Source of the DNA: JBCAXA01 sp038534295
Lineage (GTDB): Bacteria > Pseudomonadota > Gammaproteobacteria > Steroidobacterales > Woeseiaceae
DNA: 64,000 nt
Direction of reading: 5' to 3'
Assembly: GCA_038534295.1 (NCBI GenBank)
Contig: JBCAXA010000001.1
Location: 310,001 to 374,000, forward strand
Part shown: positions 53,704 through 61,396 of the stretch, piece after piece
Position numbering within the stretch: position 1 is the stretch's first letter
How the letters are laid out: every line of letters starts with the position of its first letter
Notes under the pieces: generated by a model
Told to the model about the DNA's origin: nothing
The model's input: the letters and a program-made list of their open reading frames with translations, nothing else
Database searches by the model: none
Made by a program: the position numbers and the translations under genes

Positions 53704-54673
53704 CGCTTGGTGGCTGCGGCGTCTGGCGGGCTTGGCGGCCGCCGGTACGTTGGTGCTGGTGCTCGCGAATGTAGCGGCGCTCGGCGCAGCGTTCAGTCCA
53801 TGGCTCGACTTGGCGACGCATTTTCGACCGCATTACGCCGCCTGCGCACTGCTCGGCGCGCTCGTACTGACGCTTGCCCGATACTGGCGGTGGGGCGGAC
53901 TGGCAATTGCCGTGTTTGTGTTCAATGCGGCGCTGCTATGGCCGTACCTTGATCCGATGATGCTGCGCGAAGGCCGCGCGGCAGCCAACGATTTGCCGAC
54001 CAGCGTGGCACGTCTTCGCGTGCTGCACGCCAATGTCCTGACCAGCAATGTCGATCATGACGCTCTGCTGGCACGGATTCGCGCTACCGAACCAAACATC
54101 GTTTTGCTGCAAGAAGTCGACCAGGCCTGGTTGGATGCCTTAGCGGATTTGCGCACCGCATTTCCGCACCGGCTCGAACTACCGCGGACGGACAACTTTG
54201 GCATAGCCGCCTACAGCCGTTGGCCGCGCACCGAACTGCAGCGCGTCGATCTCACGCCCGACGGTCCGCCGGCGATCGCCCTGCAGATTCCAACCCAGGT
54301 CGGCCGAGTTCACGTACTGAGTTTGCATCCGGTGCCACCGGTCGGCCGTGCGTACAGCGACCTGCGCAATCGGCAACTGGCAGCAGCGGCAGCAATGATG
54401 GCACGTTGGCCTGACACCAAATTGGCGGTAGGTGATCTCAATATCACGCCGTGGTCGCCGCATTTTCGTACGTTTATCGACACGGCGGGTTTGCGCGACG
54501 CGCGGCACTGGCAGGGCCTGCACGCCAGCTGGCCCGCGTCCTTACCGTGGCTGGCTATTCCGATTGACCATGCGCTGCCTGGCGATAGGCTGCGGACCGA
54601 TCGGTTCGAGTCCGCGTGGCTGAGCGGCTCTGATCACGCCACGCTGTTTACCACCTGGGAGCTGCTGCCGTGA
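53696..54673 (+). CDS. Membrane-anchored endonuclease/exonuclease/phosphatase family protein
   Basis: The 325-residue protein has three N-terminal membrane helices (about residues 8-30, 42-60 and 66-88) and a C-terminal EEP domain (about 105-325), with LRVLHANVL, the metal Glu in LLQEVD, GDLNITPW and the final catalytic SDHATLF. The domain probably faces the periplasm and cuts phosphodiesters, but the substrate is unknown; YafD-like proteins are the closest I can name. The ATG at 53696 overlaps the nitrilase stop; a TTG at 53690 is the alternative. Confidence 0.86.
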   Translation: MTDAWWLRRLAGLAAAGTLVLVLANVAALGAAFSPWLDLATHFRPHYAACALLGALVLTLARYWRWGGLAIAVFVFNAALLWPYLDPMMLREGRAAANDLPTSVARLRVLHANVLTSNVDHDALLARIRATEPNIVLLQEVDQAWLDALADLRTAFPHRLELPRTDNFGIAAYSRWPRTELQRVDLTPDGPPAIALQIPTQVGRVHVLSLHPVPPVGRAYSDLRNRQLAAAAAMMARWPDTKLAVGDLNITPWSPHFRTFIDTAGLRDARHWQGLHASWPASLPWLAIPIDHALPGDRLRTDRFESAWLSGSDHATLFTTWELLP

Positions 54674-55260
54674 CCGAGACCGTACTGGCGGCGCTACTGG
54701 CGGCCGGCGCGTCACGGCGGCTTGGCCAACCGAAGCAGCTGCTGCGCATCGGCGAACAAACTTTGCTCGCGCACAACGCGGCGCAGCTGCACGAAGCAAC
54801 CGGAGAGGCACCGCTCGTCGTGCTCGGCTATCGATCGAACGACATGCTTGCTGCGTTGGGCGACGTTGATTGTATGGTCGCGCACAACGCCGACTGGGCC
54901 AGCGGCATGGCGAGCAGTATCGCCGTCGCCGCCCGCGCGGTTCCGGCCTCGGTCAGCGGTTTGTTGATCGCCGTCTGCGACATGCCGCGCGTCGGCGTCG
55001 CGCACTATCGCACGCTCATCGACCGCCACCGTGCGGCGCCCAACGCGGTCGTGGCTGCCGGCTATCCGCACGGTCCTGGCGTACCCGCTGTCTTTCCGAC
55101 CGGCTGGCGCGAACGCCTCTTGCAACTGTCCGGCGATCAAGGCGCGCGTACCTTGCTGACTGACAACGCGACGGAGATTGCCGTCGACCTCGGCGAGGCG
55201 GCCTTGGATATCGACACGCCCGACGATCTCCGAGGGTTGACTCGCACAATTGAGCACTAG
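54670..55260 (+). CDS. mocA: Molybdenum cofactor cytidylyltransferase-like protein (MocA family)
   Basis: The 196-residue nucleotidyltransferase has the GTP/CTP-binding start LLAAGASRRLGQPKQLL (about residues 8-24), CDMPRV (about 102) and the IDTPDDLRGL end, all typical of MocA/MobA-like enzymes that transfer CMP or GMP to molybdopterin. It starts with GTG and overlaps the EEP gene by 4 bases. The moa operon is 2 kb away, which supports a cofactor role, but MobA-like proteins also act on other alcohols. Confidence 0.82.
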   Translation: MTETVLAALLAAGASRRLGQPKQLLRIGEQTLLAHNAAQLHEATGEAPLVVLGYRSNDMLAALGDVDCMVAHNADWASGMASSIAVAARAVPASVSGLLIAVCDMPRVGVAHYRTLIDRHRAAPNAVVAAGYPHGPGVPAVFPTGWRERLLQLSGDQGARTLLTDNATEIAVDLGEAALDIDTPDDLRGLTRTIEH

Positions 55261-55337
55261 CTGTGCGGCAATTGACTGAAACAAGCAGCCGATCATGAGG
55301 GTCTTGTGAAGGTACAGAACGCTAAAGAGCAGCAGCA

Positions 55338-55817
55338 ATGCATCAGTTAGGACCCTGCACATATGCAACCGCGGCGCTTGCCGCGGCCACCGCACTAGTT
55401 CCGGCTTACGCCGCCGAAAACGAACACAGCGAGACGCCGCATCACTTGTCCGCTCTGTTTGCGGCAACCGATAACACCGAGGACACCGCGTTTACGCTCG
55501 GTGTCGACTACGAGTACCGCATCAGCCAATTCCTCGGCATCGGCGCTGTGGCCGAACACGCGTTCGCCGATGTCGACGCGACCACCGTGCTCGTGGTTGC
55601 CGATCTCCACTTCGGCGAGCATCTCGCGATTCAAACCGGACCCGGATTGGAATGGATCGACGAGGAGTCTGGCAGCGAACGTGAGTTCGTCTACCGGGTC
55701 GGCGCTCTCTACGAAGTCGAAATGGGCTCGTTCACATTCTCGCCGCAGCTACATGTGGATTTCACCGCCAATGACGATTCGGTGGTTGCCGGGGTCGCGT
55801 TCGGTTTCGCCTTCTGA
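55338..55817 (+). CDS. Small outer-membrane beta-barrel-like protein
   Basis: The 159-residue precursor has a signal peptide (about residues 1-25, ending AYAAEN) and then alternating hydrophobic/polar strands ending in the terminal Phe (VVAGVAFGFAF), the usual end of outer-membrane barrels. No function can be assigned. The C-terminal FAF fits recognition by the BAM complex. It is followed at 72 bases by another exported protein. Confidence 0.75.
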   Translation: MHQLGPCTYATAALAAATALVPAYAAENEHSETPHHLSALFAATDNTEDTAFTLGVDYEYRISQFLGIGAVAEHAFADVDATTVLVVADLHFGEHLAIQTGPGLEWIDEESGSEREFVYRVGALYEVEMGSFTFSPQLHVDFTANDDSVVAGVAFGFAF

Positions 55818-55889
55818 GAAGCCCTTGCGGTGCCGAGCTGCCGCCATTTCTGGCACCATAGCGGGGTGAAATGGGGGGTTGAGACAGCA

Positions 55890-56369
55890 ATGCGGTTTTT
55901 GTTGCAACGCACTGCGCAGCGCGTGGGCTTTTCGGCGCTAGCCTTGATAGTACCGGTGGCGGCTCTGGGTCAGGACTCGGAGCTCGATTGGCTGAGCGGC
56001 TGCTGGATCAGTGACGACGGTCGCTCGCGCGAGGTCTGGGTAATCGATCGCGACGGCGATCTCGCCGGCTTCAGCGTCACCATCGACGATGCCGATGTGT
56101 CGTTTTACGAAGTACTGACGATCAAGCGAGGCAATCGCAACCGCTGGATTTACTCGGCGCATCCGTCGAATCAAGACGCGACGGCGTTTGCCGCCAGCGA
56201 TCGCGGCCGCCAGCGAATTGAATTCCTAAATGCCAGCCACGATTTCCCGCAGGTCATCGCTTACCAACGCGAGGACGATCGCTTGATCGCAGTCATCTCT
56301 TACCTGGGTGGTGCCGATGCGCAGGAATTCGTGAAGTCGCCCTGCCCGGAAGGCGACGCCGACCAATAA
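55890..56369 (+). CDS. DUF6265-like exported protein
   Basis: The 159-residue precursor has a signal peptide (about residues 1-27, ending ALGQDS) and a lipocalin-like or beta domain with LDWLSGCWISDDGRSREVW, FYEVLTIKRG and FLNASHDFPQVIAYQREDD, features I associate with the DUF6265 family. The function is unknown. I start at the ATG at 55890; the longer frame from 55830 has no signal-like start. Confidence 0.72.
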   Translation: MRFLLQRTAQRVGFSALALIVPVAALGQDSELDWLSGCWISDDGRSREVWVIDRDGDLAGFSVTIDDADVSFYEVLTIKRGNRNRWIYSAHPSNQDATAFAASDRGRQRIEFLNASHDFPQVIAYQREDDRLIAVISYLGGADAQEFVKSPCPEGDADQ

Positions 56370-56375
56370 CTCGCA

Positions 56376-57197
56376 TCAAGCGAGTGCTTGGCGAATCGTC
56401 GCTACTGCGTCGTCTGTATGCGCATCGAAAAAGCCGTGTCCCCAGTCGGGTTTGTCGACGAGTTCGCCGTTGTTCAAGTACGGCTCGATGCGCGGCGTAA
56501 TGTGCGCGAGATCGTCGTGCGGATTCAAAACGACAACGCGCTGCGACAGCGAAGCAACGACGTCGGGATACCGCGGCGCGTAGGCAAACGCAGCGCGGTG
56601 ACCCCACTCGTAGCCCTCGCCGCCACGTAAACCCTCGGCAAAGGACTCGGCCATCATCGTCAGGGTCATGCCCGGGCCGCGGTGCTTGACGACGCTCTCC
56701 CACTGCTTGCGAAACCGAGTCCCGTCGAGATCGAGCTCGATCGGCGCGTACAGCGCGTTGAACGCCGTTAGCTCCTCGTTGGTTAACACCGGCGCCGAGA
56801 CCATCACGATTCGCCGTACGCGTGCGGGCGCACGATCGGCCAGTGCGGCCGCTACCTCCGCGCCCGTATGAAAGCCGAGTAGATCCACCGGGCCGAGATC
56901 TAGCGCATCAATGACCTCGATGACGCTTTGCGCATAGTCCTCGATGGTGACGTGCGGCTCCGCCGGTGGCGGCGCCGACTCGCCATAGCCCGGGTAATCC
57001 GGTGCGACGACGACGCGGTCACTGGCCATCGCCGCCATGAAATGCATGAACTGCCGACCGGACTTTGGGCTCATGTGCAAGCACAGCAACGGCCGCTCGG
57101 ACGGTTCCGCCGGCACCGCCGTGCGGACGTGAATCTGGCCGAAGCGCCCGTCGACAAACTGTCGTTTGACCGGCCGTGCCGCGCTACCGCTGCTCAC
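56376..57197 (-). CDS. Alpha/beta fold hydrolase with His at the nucleophile position
   Basis: The 273-residue protein follows the alpha/beta hydrolase fold: oxyanion segment CLHMSPKSG (about residues 39-47), the DYPGYGES strand-turn, a nucleophile elbow and a C-terminal GH with His254 (PDWGHGFF). The elbow, normally G-x-S-x-G, reads GFHTG (residues 108-112), so the nucleophile Ser is His110. It may be catalytically inactive or use another mechanism; related GYHTG/GFHTG proteins are annotated as hydrolases without known activity. It is the last gene after moaE (15-base gap). Confidence 0.82.
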   Translation of the reverse strand: MSSGSAARPVKRQFVDGRFGQIHVRTAVPAEPSERPLLCLHMSPKSGRQFMHFMAAMASDRVVVAPDYPGYGESAPPPAEPHVTIEDYAQSVIEVIDALDLGPVDLLGFHTGAEVAAALADRAPARVRRIVMVSAPVLTNEELTAFNALYAPIELDLDGTRFRKQWESVVKHRGPGMTLTMMAESFAEGLRGGEGYEWGHRAAFAYAPRYPDVVASLSQRVVVLNPHDDLAHITPRIEPYLNNGELVDKPDWGHGFFDAHTDDAVATIRQALA

Positions 57198-57212
57198 GTA
57201 CGGGCGCGGGCA

Positions 57213-57659
57213 TCAGCCATGCGCATGACCATGGGCGGCGCAACCCTCGCAGTTGACCCAACCGGAATCGCCGTTCTCGTAGTGTTCTTTTTTCCAGATC
57301 GGCAGGCGGGTCTTCACGTTGTCGATGATGTATTGGCACGCGTCAAACGCTGGGCCCCGATGCGCTGCAGCGACGCCAACCCACACCGCAAGATCACCGA
57401 GCGCGAGCTCGCCCTCGCGATGCTCGCAATACGCGCGACCAATCTCGAAGCGATCCATTGCCTCGGCGATGATCTGCTCGCCTTCGCTAACGGCGATCGG
57501 CGTATACACCTCGTACTCGAGACGCACGACCGCCTTGCCTTCGTTGTGGTTGCGCACCCAGCCCTCGAAGCTGACGAATCCGCCGCAGTGGGAGTCGACG
57601 AGGTGCTGCGTGAGACGCGACGGGTCGAGAGCGATGTCGCGAATCGCCAGCGAACTCAT
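57213..57659 (-). CDS. moaE: Molybdopterin synthase catalytic subunit
   Basis: MoaE joins with MoaD to insert two sulfurs into cyclic pyranopterin monophosphate, giving molybdopterin. The 148-residue protein has CGGFVSFEGWVRNHNEGKAV (about residues 25-45), the Lys/Arg-containing LEYEVYTPIA, HREGELALGD and the WKKEHYENG tail. It overlaps moaD by 4 bases (57656-57659). A C-terminal CEGCAAHGHAHG tail, rich in His and Cys, is unusual and might bind metal. Confidence 0.93.
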   Translation of the reverse strand: MSSLAIRDIALDPSRLTQHLVDSHCGGFVSFEGWVRNHNEGKAVVRLEYEVYTPIAVSEGEQIIAEAMDRFEIGRAYCEHREGELALGDLAVWVGVAAAHRGPAFDACQYIIDNVKTRLPIWKKEHYENGDSGWVNCEGCAAHGHAHG

Positions 57660-57904
57660 CCGCCGGCCACCGGAGGAAACAACAGCACGGTGTCACCGTC
57701 GGCGAGACTGTGCTGCCAGTCGGTCAAAACGTCGTTGACGGCAACTTTGCAATGTTGACGAGGTTCGTCGAACGACAACCGCTCACGTAGCGCGTCAAAA
57801 AGATCTCCGGTTGTCGCGGCGACCAGTGCAACACGCTCTTCCGACGTGCCGGCCAAATCGCGGAAGTACGCAAAGTAGCGCACGGTCAGGTTTTTCTCGG
57901 TCAT
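57656..57904 (-). CDS. moaD: Molybdopterin synthase sulfur carrier subunit
   Basis: MoaD is a ubiquitin-like protein whose C-terminal Gly-Gly carries the thiocarboxylate sulfur for molybdopterin. The 82-residue protein ends in LLFPPVAGG, as required. The single start ATG at 57904 is next to the mobA stop (57905), so translation is coupled. Confidence 0.93.
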   Translation of the reverse strand: MTEKNLTVRYFAYFRDLAGTSEERVALVAATTGDLFDALRERLSFDEPRQHCKVAVNDVLTDWQHSLADGDTVLLFPPVAGG

Positions 57905-58495
57905 TTAGTGGTTCCGTTTCGCGATCCGCTCGAGATCGTCTGGCGTGTTCGCATTATCGAGTGCGCCCGGCGTTGGGAGTTCCAACAGCGTCGCCTGATT
58001 TTGAATCAAGATTTTCCGCGGGCAATGGGAGCCAAGAGCAACCGCTTCGTGGCACGCGCCGAGCGCAGCGGGCATCCAAACCGCACACAGTGGCTCGGGT
58101 AAGCCGCTTGCTTCTGCCGCAAACGCGGTCGCGACGGCGTCCGGATCCACTCGGTTTAGCAGCCGCGTCAACGATGCATCGTCGAGCAACGGCAGATCAC
58201 AAGCCAACACTAACCACGGTGCGTCGCGATGAAACTCGAGTGCACTCATAATGCCGGCCAGTGGACCCAAGTTCGGATAGCGATCAACGACCTGCGGATA
58301 ACGGGCCCGGAGCTGCTCATTTCGCTGATCGGCGCGCACCGAAACGTACACGTTCGGCACGTGACGCGCTGCCAACGCGACGGTACGCTCGAGCTGATTC
58401 TCGTCGCCGAGCGCCATTGCGGCTTTGTCGGTTCCCATGCGGCGACTTCGCCCGCCGGCGAGTACCAATGCGTGGCGAACCTCAACCGTCGCCAT
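57905..58495 (-). CDS. mobA: Molybdenum cofactor guanylyltransferase
   Basis: MobA attaches GMP to molybdopterin for enzymes of the DMSO reductase family. The 196-residue protein has LVLAGGRSRRMGTDKA (about residues 9-24), VLACDLPLL (about 95) and the TPDDLERI end. I start at the ATG at 58495, giving the standard distance to the glycine-rich loop; upstream frame lies in moaC. Its start overlaps moaC by 14 bases. Confidence 0.93.
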   Translation of the reverse strand: MATVEVRHALVLAGGRSRRMGTDKAAMALGDENQLERTVALAARHVPNVYVSVRADQRNEQLRARYPQVVDRYPNLGPLAGIMSALEFHRDAPWLVLACDLPLLDDASLTRLLNRVDPDAVATAFAAEASGLPEPLCAVWMPAALGACHEAVALGSHCPRKILIQNQATLLELPTPGALDNANTPDDLERIAKRNH

Positions 58496-58976
58496 GGCGT
58501 TTGAAATCCGCTTTGCCGCCGCGCTTCGCAACGAGCTGCGTATCGGCAATGACCATCTCGTGGGAAAGGGCTTTGCACATGTCGTAGATGGTCAACGCGG
58601 CAATACTGGCGCCGGTTAGCGCCTCCATCTCGACGCCGGTTTTGTGCGTAACGCTGCAGACGCAGTCAACCACGGCACGGCTGCCGTCGAGCGTAATGTC
58701 GATGTCGCAGCGTTCGAGCCCAAGCGGATGACAGAAGGGGATCAACTCGTGCGTTCGCTTGGCCGCCATGACGCCCGCAATGATTGCGGTCGCAAACACC
58801 GGCCCCTTCTTAGTCGCCAAGTCACCGTCTTTGACGGCCGTAAGCACGGCGGCCGGTAGCTCGACCACACTACGGGCGTGCGCGGTGCGCTCGGTTCTCG
58901 CCTTGTCGCCGACGTCGACCATTCTTGGCCGGCCGTCGTCATCGACGTGCGTCAGCCGTCCAGCTTCTTTAGCCAC
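58482..58976 (-). CDS. moaC: Cyclic pyranopterin monophosphate synthase
   Basis: MoaC, with MoaA, converts GTP to cyclic pyranopterin monophosphate. The 164-residue protein has the family start LTHVDDDGRPRMVDVGDKA, the catalytic KRTHELIPFCHPLGLERCDI (a His/Lys active site), GVEMEALTGASIAALTIYDMCKA and the C-terminal KRGGKADF. The start codon is GTG at 58976, overlapping moaA by 8 bases; a TTG at 58979 is also possible. Confidence 0.95.
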   Translation of the reverse strand: MAKEAGRLTHVDDDGRPRMVDVGDKARTERTAHARSVVELPAAVLTAVKDGDLATKKGPVFATAIIAGVMAAKRTHELIPFCHPLGLERCDIDITLDGSRAVVDCVCSVTHKTGVEMEALTGASIAALTIYDMCKALSHEMVIADTQLVAKRGGKADFKRHGDG

Positions 58977-59994
58977 CAATCCGAAACATCTCCACTTTTT
59001 TCAAAGCTTGCTCACCGCCAGGCTGGCGAAGCTCCGAATAGCGATCGCGGCGCGCGCCCCAGATGGCGCGCAGTCTTGCCTCGATGGCGTCGATGTCTTC
59101 ACCGGCGCGCAGAGCGGGCAACAGCGAGGTGCCCTCGGTGGCAAATAGACACGTGTACAACACGCCGTCCGCCGACAGCCGTGCACGATGACAGTCGCCG
59201 CAAAACGGCTGCGTCACCGACGAAATGAAACCGATCTCGCCGGCGCCGTCGAGGTAGCGGTAACGCTTGGCTACCTCGCCGCGATACGCCGGCCGCACCG
59301 CCACAACGGGCCACCGCCGATGAATCTCGGCGAGCAACGTCGCCGATGGGACGACCTCGTCGATATTCCAGCCGTTGCGATTGCCCACGTCCATATATTC
59401 GATCAGTCGCACGATGTGGCCGGTGCCACGGAAGTGCTCGAGCAGATCCAGTACCGTGTCATCGTTGACGCCGCGCTGTACGACCGTATTGATCTTGATC
59501 GCATCGAACCCGGCGCCAGCAGCGCGTTCGATGCCGTTTAGCACGCTCGCAACATCGCCGCGACCGCCGCTCATTGCCGCGAATGTCGCATCATCCAGAC
59601 TGTCGAGGCTGACCGTTACGCGATCCAGACCTGCGGCACGCAAGCGTTCGGCGACGTCGCCGAGCAACACGCCATTGGTCGTCAACGCCAAATCCTCGAC
59701 GCCGGCAATGCGCGCTAGTCGCCCAACCAGCTCATCGAGCCCGCGACGCAGTAACGGCTCACCGCCCGTCAGCCGAAGTTTGCTGACCCCCAGCCGAACA
59801 GCGGCGCGCGCCAACGTTTCGATTTCGTCGAAGCTGAGTCGTTGTTCCTTGGTGAGAAACCGATAGCCATCGTGAAACGTTGCGGCCGGCATGCAGTAAG
59901 GGCAACGAAAATTGCACTGATCGAGCACCGAGATGCGCAGATCTCGTAAAACTCGGCCCAGAGCGTCTACCGGCTTGTCGTTGTCGTCTGCCAT
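58969..59994 (-). CDS. moaA: GTP 3',8-cyclase MoaA
   Basis: MoaA is the radical SAM enzyme that starts molybdenum cofactor synthesis from GTP. The 341-residue protein has the N-terminal cluster motif CNFRCPYC (about residues 27-34), GGEPLLRRG, and the C-terminal cluster CGDCHRARLSADGVLYTC (about 263-280), and ends in the conserved RIGG that is needed for activity. It leads the minus-strand moaA-moaC-mobA-moaD-moaE-hydrolase operon. No Shine-Dalgarno sequence is seen before the ATG; TTAAAA lies shortly upstream. Confidence 0.96.
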   Translation of the reverse strand: MADDNDKPVDALGRVLRDLRISVLDQCNFRCPYCMPAATFHDGYRFLTKEQRLSFDEIETLARAAVRLGVSKLRLTGGEPLLRRGLDELVGRLARIAGVEDLALTTNGVLLGDVAERLRAAGLDRVTVSLDSLDDATFAAMSGGRGDVASVLNGIERAAGAGFDAIKINTVVQRGVNDDTVLDLLEHFRGTGHIVRLIEYMDVGNRNGWNIDEVVPSATLLAEIHRRWPVVAVRPAYRGEVAKRYRYLDGAGEIGFISSVTQPFCGDCHRARLSADGVLYTCLFATEGTSLLPALRAGEDIDAIEARLRAIWGARRDRYSELRQPGGEQALKKVEMFRIGG

Positions 59995-60079
59995 TCGGGC
60001 TTTTTAACACAACCGGGCCTCGCTGATGCAGCGCGCCAGCGTCGCTTGTGCAATGCAACAAGCTGTTCTAGAGTGCTTA

Positions 60080-60099
60080 CGGGAGGCGGGGGCCTCCCG
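60080..60099. repeat. Perfect 8-bp hairpin between moaA and the acyl-CoA dehydrogenase genes
   Basis: CGGGAGGC-GGGG-GCCTCCCG lies in the 185-base divergent region (59995-60179). It has no T-run on either strand. It might be an operator or an mRNA leader structure for either gene; nothing else in this region is recognisable. Confidence 0.5.
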
Positions 60100-60179
60100 G
60101 GGCGACTCAACGCCTTCCTAAGCGATTGATGCCATTGGCGCGGGCACTCACAGCGCCGTTTTCTAACTTTGGATTTCGC

Positions 60180-61382
60180 ATGCATATCGACTTTTCCGCC
60201 GAAGAGATCGAGTTTCGTGACCATGTGCGCGCAACGTTGGCCGACCGCTATCCGACCGACATTCGCGAAAAAATGGACAACGCGATCGAGCTCGACAAAA
60301 ACGACTACATCCGCTGGCAAAAAATCCTCTTCGAATTGGGCTGGATCGCGCCCAACTACCCGGTGGAGTACGGCGGGCCCGGCTGGACGCCGGTACAGAA
60401 GTATTTGTTCGAGGTGGAACGCGCTCGACTGAACGCCCCTGCCGTTGTCCCGTTTGGCGTTTCAATGGTTGGTCCGGTGATTTACACGTACGGCAGCGAC
60501 GAGCAGAAACAGCGATTCCTACCCGACATCCTGCAGAGCAACGTGTGGTGGTGTCAGGGCTATTCCGAACCAGGGGCCGGGTCCGATCTTGCGTCGTTGA
60601 AAACCGAAGCGGTTGCCGACGGCGACGAGTATGTGATCAACGGTACGAAGTTCTGGACAACGCTTGCGCAACACGCTGACTGGATTTTTTTGCTCGCGCG
60701 CACGACGACCGACGTTGCCCGTCGCCAGGAAGGCATCAGCTTCCTGTTGTGCGACATGAAAGCACCTGGCATTACCGTGCGACCGATTCTCACGCTCGAG
60801 GGCGGCCACGAAGTCAATGAGGTCCACTTCGAGAACGTGCGCATTCCGCGCGACAACCTAGTTGGTGAGGAAGGTAAGGGCTGGACCTACGGCAAAGTGC
60901 TGCTGCAACACGAGCGCACCAACATCGCCGGCGTCGCCGTTTCACAATTCCGACTCGATCGACTTAAGGACATCGCGTCACGCGCTCTGCACGGCGGCGA
61001 ACCCTTGCTGGACGATCCAGCGTTCAGCCGCAAACTCGCGGCGACCCGCATTGCTCTGAAGGCGCTCGAGTTTACCGACCTACGCACGCTTGCGACGGTT
61101 GCGGCTGGCAAAGCGCCGGGGCCGGAAAGCTCGATCCTGAAAATACGCGGTACGGAAATGCAGCAGGCGATCGATACGCTGTATCTCGAAGCCGCGGGCT
61201 ACTACGCCATGCCGTTCTTGCCAGGACAGTACGCCGCGGATGCCGACATTGCAGCGCGCGTCGGTGCCGGCAACGAGACGCAGAGCGCGTTGCGTTATTT
61301 CAATTTTCGTAAAGCGTCGATCTACGGCGGCTCGAACGAAATTCAAAAGAACATCATCGCCAAGCACGTGCTCGGCTTGTAA
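60180..61382 (+). CDS. Acyl-CoA dehydrogenase, large subunit type (PimC-like)
   Basis: The 400-residue flavoprotein introduces a 2,3-double bond in an acyl-CoA. The start is the ATG at 60180 (MHIDFSAEEIEFRDHVR). It has the FAD-binding CQGYSEPGAGSDLASLKT (about residues 120-137) and ends in IYGGSNEIQKNIIAKHVLGL. At the position where MCAD has its catalytic Glu (YEG) there is Gly, so the base must come from another helix or from the partner. The gene precedes a second, shorter dehydrogenase gene by 14 bases. This arrangement is that of the heteromeric PimC/PimD pair for pimeloyl-CoA and of ChsE-type pairs in actinobacteria; substrate unknown. Confidence 0.9.
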   Translation: MHIDFSAEEIEFRDHVRATLADRYPTDIREKMDNAIELDKNDYIRWQKILFELGWIAPNYPVEYGGPGWTPVQKYLFEVERARLNAPAVVPFGVSMVGPVIYTYGSDEQKQRFLPDILQSNVWWCQGYSEPGAGSDLASLKTEAVADGDEYVINGTKFWTTLAQHADWIFLLARTTTDVARRQEGISFLLCDMKAPGITVRPILTLEGGHEVNEVHFENVRIPRDNLVGEEGKGWTYGKVLLQHERTNIAGVAVSQFRLDRLKDIASRALHGGEPLLDDPAFSRKLAATRIALKALEFTDLRTLATVAAGKAPGPESSILKIRGTEMQQAIDTLYLEAAGYYAMPFLPGQYAADADIAARVGAGNETQSALRYFNFRKASIYGGSNEIQKNIIAKHVLGL

Positions 61383-61396
61383 GGCAGCAAAACGCT

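Noticed and set aside
59995..60179. Possible Moco riboswitch before moaA
   Set aside because: The minus strand shares only a short CGCCTCCCGTA-like word with the E. coli Moco RNA; the multi-stem architecture is not visible, and the word is part of a simple 8-bp hairpin.
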